From Desulfatibacillum alkenivorans DSM 16219 (lineage in GTDB: Bacteria > Desulfobacterota > Desulfobacteria > Desulfobacterales > Desulfatibacillaceae), in the NCBI RefSeq assembly GCF_900142135.1, contig NZ_FQZU01000012.1, positions 62,001 to 126,000 of the forward strand: a DNA stretch of 64,000 nt, read 5' to 3'. Positions 59,665 through 64,000 of the stretch are shown here, piece after piece. Position numbers and translations under genes: made by a program. Position 1 is the stretch's first letter, and each line of letters opens with the position of its first letter. The notes below the pieces were generated by a model. It saw only the letters and a program-made list of their open reading frames with translations, ran no database searches and was not told where the DNA came from.

Positions 59665-60963
59665 GTGAACCTGGATAAACTCAAGCCCTATGAAGCGGAA
59701 ATGAAAAAATGCTTCCGCTGCTCCTTGTGCAAGATGGTCCCCTTGGCCGTGTATCAAAAGGCCGAATTCTCCAATAATTGCCCCATCAACAATTATCATC
59801 AATTTCATGCGTGGTCCGGGTCAGGCCTTCAGTTCATGGCCCTGTCCCTGCTTCACGGCCGTATTCCCGCGGACGAAAAGCTGGCGGAGATCGTGTTTTC
59901 TTGCCGGTCCTGCGGATATTGCGACGTGGCCTGCAAGTACATCATGGACGCGGAAAGGCATCAGGTGAACACGGCGCTCAAGGAAACCCTGGCCCTGGCC
60001 GGCCTGGCGCCCCCGGAGCTTGCGCAATCTTGCCGGAGCATCCGGGATAGGGGGACGCCTTTCGACTCCCCCGCAAAGCCCTGGGACCAGGGGCTCAGCA
60101 TCAAAAAAGCCCCTCGCCGCAAGGCGAAAGTACTCTTGTGGGCCGGATGTTCGGCCCGTCACGACCCCAGGCAGGCGGCCGCCGTGCGCCTTTTCGCCCA
60201 AATTTTGCAAAGATTGAAGGTGGATTTCGCCGTGCTGCAGGACAAAGAGTCCTGCTGCGGCCTGCCCGCCTATTGGAGCGGCTTTGCGGACTTCTTTACT
60301 GAGGCGGCCCATAAAACCGGAACGGCCCTGGAGCGCTCCGGCGCCAAAACCGTGGTCTGCCTGTGCGGCGCCTGCCTGGGCGCCATGCGAAGCAAGTATC
60401 CGGCTTACGGCGTCAAGGTGGACGCGGAAATTCTCCACGCGACCGAGTTTCTGGATCGCGTCCTGGCAAGGAAGCGCCTCAACCTCCAGGCGCCCGAGCC
60501 CATGCGCGTGACATATCACGACCCCTGCTATCTGGGGCGTCAGGCCGAACCCTATGAGGAATGGAACGGCGCGGAGAAAACCGCCTTCGGCCAGATGACC
60601 TACACGGACCCTCCTAAAAACCTGCGCTACGGGACCGAAGGCGTTTTCGACGCCCCCCGCAGCCTGCTTCATTCAATACGAGGGCTGCAATTCAAAGAAA
60701 TGCACCGAATTCGGGAATACGCCTTGTGCTGCGGCGCCGGAGGCGGCTTGACCGAAGCCGCCAGGCCCATGGCCCGGCAAAGCGCACTCAGCCGCCTTGA
60801 GGAAGCCAAGGACGCCGGGGCTCAATGCCTGGTCACCGCCTGCCCCCATTGCCGGTCCCACCTGGAGGCTTCCGCGCGGGAGGCCGGCCTGGACGTCCGG
60901 GTCGCGGACATCATGGAAATCCTGGCTCAGGCCCTGGGCGTGCACAACTCGGCGGAGGGGTAA
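59665..60963 (+). CDS. CCG-domain Fe-S oxidoreductase (GlpC/HdrD/GlcF-like)
   Basis: This 432-residue protein begins with two Cys clusters for 4Fe-4S binding (CFRCSLCKMVP and CRSCGYCDVACKYI, with Asn/Pro-rich NNCPI between) and then has two CCG domains (DKESCCGLPAY, HDPCYLGRQ, ALCCGAGGG, CPHCRSHL). Such proteins transfer electrons from a FAD partner to quinones or heterodisulfide-like acceptors. It is the first gene of the operon with the FAD oxidase 3 bp downstream, and carries the TetR operator. Confidence 0.88.
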   Translation: MNLDKLKPYEAEMKKCFRCSLCKMVPLAVYQKAEFSNNCPINNYHQFHAWSGSGLQFMALSLLHGRIPADEKLAEIVFSCRSCGYCDVACKYIMDAERHQVNTALKETLALAGLAPPELAQSCRSIRDRGTPFDSPAKPWDQGLSIKKAPRRKAKVLLWAGCSARHDPRQAAAVRLFAQILQRLKVDFAVLQDKESCCGLPAYWSGFADFFTEAAHKTGTALERSGAKTVVCLCGACLGAMRSKYPAYGVKVDAEILHATEFLDRVLARKRLNLQAPEPMRVTYHDPCYLGRQAEPYEEWNGAEKTAFGQMTYTDPPKNLRYGTEGVFDAPRSLLHSIRGLQFKEMHRIREYALCCGAGGGLTEAARPMARQSALSRLEEAKDAGAQCLVTACPHCRSHLEASAREAGLDVRVADIMEILAQALGVHNSAEG

Positions 60964-60965
60964 TC

Positions 60966-62438
60966 ATGGATAAAGAAAGCATTGCAGCCGCCCCCGGGTT
61001 TTCCGGCGGCGTCGAGGACGATCCTGAGATCCTATCAGATTATATCGTACAAAACCCGCTTTTGGAGGAATGCGCTCCTCCCATGGGCGTGGTTCGCCCC
61101 AAGGACGTTTCCGATCTTCAGGCCCTTTTCAAGAGCCGGACAACCCAGATGGTTCCGGTTTCATCCATCGGCCCCCGCATCCGGGGCGGCATCCAACGCA
61201 AGGAACCCCATGTCGCCCTGGATCTTTCTCATTGGAATGAAATTCTTTGGATCAACCGGCGAAACCGGGTGTGCATCGTCCAGCCGGGCGTGACTTACGG
61301 CCAGTTACAGGAGGCGCTTGAGCCCCACGGCATGACCCTGCCCATGCCCCTGGCGCCTCGAAGCGGAAAAAGCGTGCTGTCGGCCGTATTGGATCGCGAG
61401 CCCTCCACTTGGCCCAACAAGCAGTGGGATTACCAGGACCCGGTGGCCAGCACGGAGATCGTGTTCGGAAATGGACGCCTGTTTCGCACGGGCGCCGCCG
61501 GAGGCCCCGGCTCTTTGGAAGCCCAGCGCAAGTCCAAAGGCGCGCAAAAATCCCCTCTCGGGCCGGGCCAGTCTGACTTTCAGCGGGTGGTCATGGGCGG
61601 GCAGGGGCGCTTCGGCGTGGCAACCTGGATCAGCCTGCGCACGGAATTGGCGCCGTCCCTCCAGGAGCCCTGGGTTTTGGGAGGAAATTTGGACGGCCTC
61701 ATCCCCTACGTTTACACAGTGCAGCGGCCCTGGCTGGGAGAGCATTCCTTTCTCCTCAACCGCACGGCCGCCGCCATGCTCATGAGCCATGATGCGCCGG
61801 ATGATTTCGAGCGAATTCGCAAAAGCCTGCCCGAGTTCGCGTGTCTGCAGAACATCGCCGGATTCGAACGCCTTCCAAAAGAAAGACTGGAATACCAGAA
61901 GGCTGACATTAGGGACTTGGCCCGTCTAAACAGCCTGGCCCTGGAAGAAGGCCTGGGCCATATCTCCGCCGCCGATTTTTTCCGGACGGCTACCTCCGTC
62001 TGCGGCGTCCGGGATTGGCGGTGCAGCCTCAAAGGGCATTGCTTGTCAGTCATATTCCTGTCCACCCTGAATTTGGCCTCCAGGCATCTGGAAACTTTTC
62101 ACGAAGCCCTGGACAGGGCGGGCGTAAACAGGGATTTGGGGGGAGTGTACATCCAGCCGGTGGTTCAGAACCACGCCTGTCATTTTGAATTGACGGTCCC
62201 TTTTAACCCGGCGGACGAAAAAGAGGTCTCCGTCATGAAATCCCTGGAGCAGGATCTTTGCCGCAACCTGTTTGAGGCCGGCGCTTATTTTTCGAGACCC
62301 TACGGCGCGGCCCGGGCCTTTGCAACCGGAGTCAATCCCGGCCAGGACAAGCTCATGGGCCTGGCCCAGGACCTCTTCGACCCCGAAGGCCTCCTGGGCT
62401 TCTGGAATAAGGATCACGCCCAACAGCCAAGGGCTTAA
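60966..62438 (+). CDS. FAD-linked oxidase (GlcD/DLD-like), 1
   Basis: The start is the ATG at 60966, two bases after the previous stop; the longer frame to 60825 lies inside the upstream gene. The 490-residue protein has the FAD-binding type 4 landmarks: GVVRPKDVSDLQALFKS, CIVQPGVTYGQLQEALEPHG, QDPVASTEIVFGNG and VVMGGQGRFGVATWISLR. Partners of this class oxidise 2-hydroxy acids such as glycolate or D-lactate. Coupling to the CCG protein gives a GlcD-GlcF-type pair; substrate not known. Confidence 0.88.
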   Translation: MDKESIAAAPGFSGGVEDDPEILSDYIVQNPLLEECAPPMGVVRPKDVSDLQALFKSRTTQMVPVSSIGPRIRGGIQRKEPHVALDLSHWNEILWINRRNRVCIVQPGVTYGQLQEALEPHGMTLPMPLAPRSGKSVLSAVLDREPSTWPNKQWDYQDPVASTEIVFGNGRLFRTGAAGGPGSLEAQRKSKGAQKSPLGPGQSDFQRVVMGGQGRFGVATWISLRTELAPSLQEPWVLGGNLDGLIPYVYTVQRPWLGEHSFLLNRTAAAMLMSHDAPDDFERIRKSLPEFACLQNIAGFERLPKERLEYQKADIRDLARLNSLALEEGLGHISAADFFRTATSVCGVRDWRCSLKGHCLSVIFLSTLNLASRHLETFHEALDRAGVNRDLGGVYIQPVVQNHACHFELTVPFNPADEKEVSVMKSLEQDLCRNLFEAGAYFSRPYGAARAFATGVNPGQDKLMGLAQDLFDPEGLLGFWNKDHAQQPRA

Positions 62439-62450
62439 TGCAGCCCCCCT

Positions 62451-62612
62451 GTGGGCGCCTTCTGCAGGGCGGCCCAGGCAAGGCTTTTTTTGCCTGGGTA
62501 CGTAAGAACAAAAGGTGCGGCCTGAGAAGATTATGGAAACCAGTCAGTTCCGGCGGGCGGCAGGCCTCAGTTAAGAGCTCGTTCCCATGCTTTGTTTGGG
62601 AATGCATACAGA
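62451..62612 (+). repeat. Composite dispersed repeat, copy C
   Basis: Contains GGCGGCCCAGGCAAGG with a CCCAGGCAA/TTGCCTGGG hairpin (62473-62498), AACAAAAGGTGCGGCC, GGCGGGCGG, and ends with the CTCGTTCCCATG ... TGGGAATGCATACAG palindrome (62576-62612). The hairpin with its T-rich loop may terminate the operon's first part. The remaining 150 bp to the next start are AT-rich with no feature seen. Confidence 0.65.
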
Positions 62613-62759
62613 ACTACAAGAAACATAATGATTTTGAATTTTTCAGTATTCGCAGAATATCGAATTCAATCTTTATAGCAATGTAGCTTCAGGGCTTGCC
62701 CTGCGTTCTTTTGGCGTTTTGAGGATTTGCCAGACAAAAAAATAAACAAGGAAACAAAC

Positions 62760-64000
62760 ATGTTGAACCAAGACCAACTCCAGGAACTGCAGGATATTGT
62801 CGGCCCTCAATGGGCGGCTGCGGACGAATGCATCCGGGACGCCTATGCGGTGTGGTACAACTCCTCCTCCCTGAACCCGGAGCGCGAGGTCTGGGCGCCA
62901 AGGCCGGCGGCTGTGGTCATGCCCAAAACCGCCGGGGAGATCGCCAAGGTCACGCAGTTTTGCAATCGCCATGACTTCATGATCAAGTCCTTTTCCACGG
63001 GGTGGATCGCCTCCAGCGCGGCCGGGTCCCGCAAGACCATTCTTCTGGACCTGAAGCGCATGGACAAAATCATCGATATAGACGCGAAAAATCAGATCGC
63101 CGTCATAGAACCTTACGTGCGGGCCATCGACCTCCAGACCGAACTATGGAAGCAGGGCCTGAACGTGCACGTGGTTTCCTGCGGAAGCAACCACTCGGTC
63201 CTGGCCTCCGCCGCCGCAGCCTGGGGGTACGGCCTGTCCGGCGCGTCCATGGGTTATTCGGCCCGGAACCTCATGGGCCTGGAATGGGTGACGCCCACAG
63301 GCGAGATCGTCAAGTTCGGCAGCGCGGGGGAGGGCAAGGGCTGGTATTGCATGGACGGCCCCGGCCCTGGCGTCAGGGGGCTGATTCGCGGCTTTCACGG
63401 AACCTTCGGCAGCCTGGGAACCTTCACCAAATGCGGAGTCAAACTCTACCGCTGGGACGGCCCCGAAAAGGTGGAGCATTCGGGCAAGTCGCCCCGCTAT
63501 TTTCTGGAAACCCCCCTGCCCAAGACGGAATTTTTCGTGCTGACCTTTCCCTCCAAGCAGAATATCTGCGACGCCGGGTATCAATTGGGCGAGGCCGAAT
63601 GCAATTACGCGGACTTCCGGCTGCCCGCCTTTTTCATGTCCATGGGCTTTACGGACGACAACCTCACTCTGAAAAAAATCTGGGAGACCGGCTTGTTTCA
63701 AAAGGTCGTCCAGTTCGCCCTGGTGGTCTGCGTCCACGGCCATTCCCAGCGGGAGTTTGAATGGAAGGTCAAGGCCCTCAAGCAGATTACCAAGGAAAAC
63801 CACGGGCTCAGAATTCCCCTTTTGGACCCGCCGGCCAGCCTGCTTCCCCTCCTGAAACCCCTGGCCCAAGTCCTTGGTAACCCCCTTGCCCTGGCCTCAA
63901 AAATTCCTCTGATCCAGGAAATGCTGGACGCCGTGCCCATCCCAAAGCAAACCCGCAAAAAAATGCAAAGCAGCATGTTCCAGCTCCTGCTGCGCCACGT
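62760..64000 (+). CDS. FAD-linked oxidase 2, N-terminal part (cut by window end)
   Basis: The ATG at 62760 has AAGGAAA upstream and the frame stays open to base 64000. The 413 visible residues include the FAD-binding type 4 domain: APRPAAVVMPKTAGEIAKVTQF, FSTGWIASSAAGSRKTILLDL, IDAKNQIAVIEPYVRAIDLQ, SCGSNHSVLASAAAAWGYGL, SARNLMGLEWVTPTGEIV and GFHGTFGSLGTFTKCGVKLY. It belongs to the same superfamily as the previous gene but is a different member. It is 321 bp away, with the repeat between, so it may have its own promoter. C-terminal substrate domain is missing. Confidence 0.85.
   Translation, partial: MLNQDQLQELQDIVGPQWAAADECIRDAYAVWYNSSSLNPEREVWAPRPAAVVMPKTAGEIAKVTQFCNRHDFMIKSFSTGWIASSAAGSRKTILLDLKRMDKIIDIDAKNQIAVIEPYVRAIDLQTELWKQGLNVHVVSCGSNHSVLASAAAAWGYGLSGASMGYSARNLMGLEWVTPTGEIVKFGSAGEGKGWYCMDGPGPGVRGLIRGFHGTFGSLGTFTKCGVKLYRWDGPEKVEHSGKSPRYFLETPLPKTEFFVLTFPSKQNICDAGYQLGEAECNYADFRLPAFFMSMGFTDDNLTLKKIWETGLFQKVVQFALVVCVHGHSQREFEWKVKALKQITKENHGLRIPLLDPPASLLPLLKPLAQVLGNPLALASKIPLIQEMLDAVPIPKQTRKKMQSSMFQLLLRH

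Noticed and set aside
60825-60965. Upstream extension of the first FAD oxidase
   Set aside because: It lies inside the Fe-S gene in another frame and adds a Gly/Arg/Pro-rich segment typical of out-of-frame GC-rich DNA.

Overview
Organism. The coding style (balanced to moderately high GC, strong GGAGG-type ribosome binding sites, many PAS/PocR/GAF hybrid kinases, B12-binding radical SAM proteins, Hdr/GlcF-like Fe-S proteins with FAD-linked oxidases, a double-membrane envelope with FadL) fits a Gram-negative sulfate-reducing member of the Desulfobacterota. My best guess is a Desulfatibacillum-like genus. This is inference from gene content; no 16S or other marker is in the window. I found no tRNA, rRNA, CRISPR array, prophage or insertion sequence.  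Layout. (1) 1-11.3 kb: an envelope cluster. Two plus-strand secreted proteins (one cut by the window edge) converge with nine minus-strand genes: six small secreted paralogs with a shared N-terminal VTGQxGI motif (DUF6160-like), an exported C39-type cysteine peptidase with long Gly/Asn/Tyr repeats, a coiled-coil beta-barrel protein and a FadL-family channel. The composition recalls the Acinetobacter Fil loci. The conserved motif of the paralogs resembles the double-glycine leaders that C39 peptidases cleave, which makes this my main candidate for an undescribed system.  (2) 11.3-24.7 kb: four large membrane proteins of the TMTC type (GT-C-like membrane half plus C-terminal TPRs) and an SGNH hydrolase-like protein. 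They are interrupted on the other strand by a Cache histidine kinase, a CheY-like regulator and an unusual receiver domain fused to a formate/nitrite channel.  (3) 25.2-38.7 kb: a hypothetical protein, a lone YefM antitoxin, an operon of three B12-binding radical SAM proteins and a flippase-like membrane protein, an Ig-domain lipoprotein, a Cache-like secreted protein, an enoyl-CoA hydratase family protein, a TetR regulator and a PAS hybrid kinase with a decayed receiver.  (4) 38.8-54 kb: a PocR hybrid kinase, a BON lipoprotein, an eIF1-like factor, a DUF1015 protein, an ABC-F ATPase, a receiver-TPR protein with a GAF kinase, a DUF2284 protein, a LysR regulator, a PerM-type transporter, a zinc-ribbon protein and a stand-alone FliD-like protein.  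(5) 55.4-64 kb: three tandem lipoprotein genes (four copies of one domain), then a TetR gene and a downstream operon (CCG-domain Fe-S protein, FAD oxidase, second FAD oxidase cut by the window end). The TetR gene and the operon carry the same TATACT-N14-AGTATA site.  Working together. The first 11 kb can be read as an export and surface-display module (substrates, protease, outer-membrane barrels), and the TMTC block as a possible glycosylation module beside it; that link is inferred from position only. The final operon looks like a regulated redox module that oxidises a hydroxy-acid-like or acyl substrate and passes electrons to Fe-S centres. Intergenic spaces hold several families of dispersed palindromic repeats, including a composite element of about 200 bp present in four copies.
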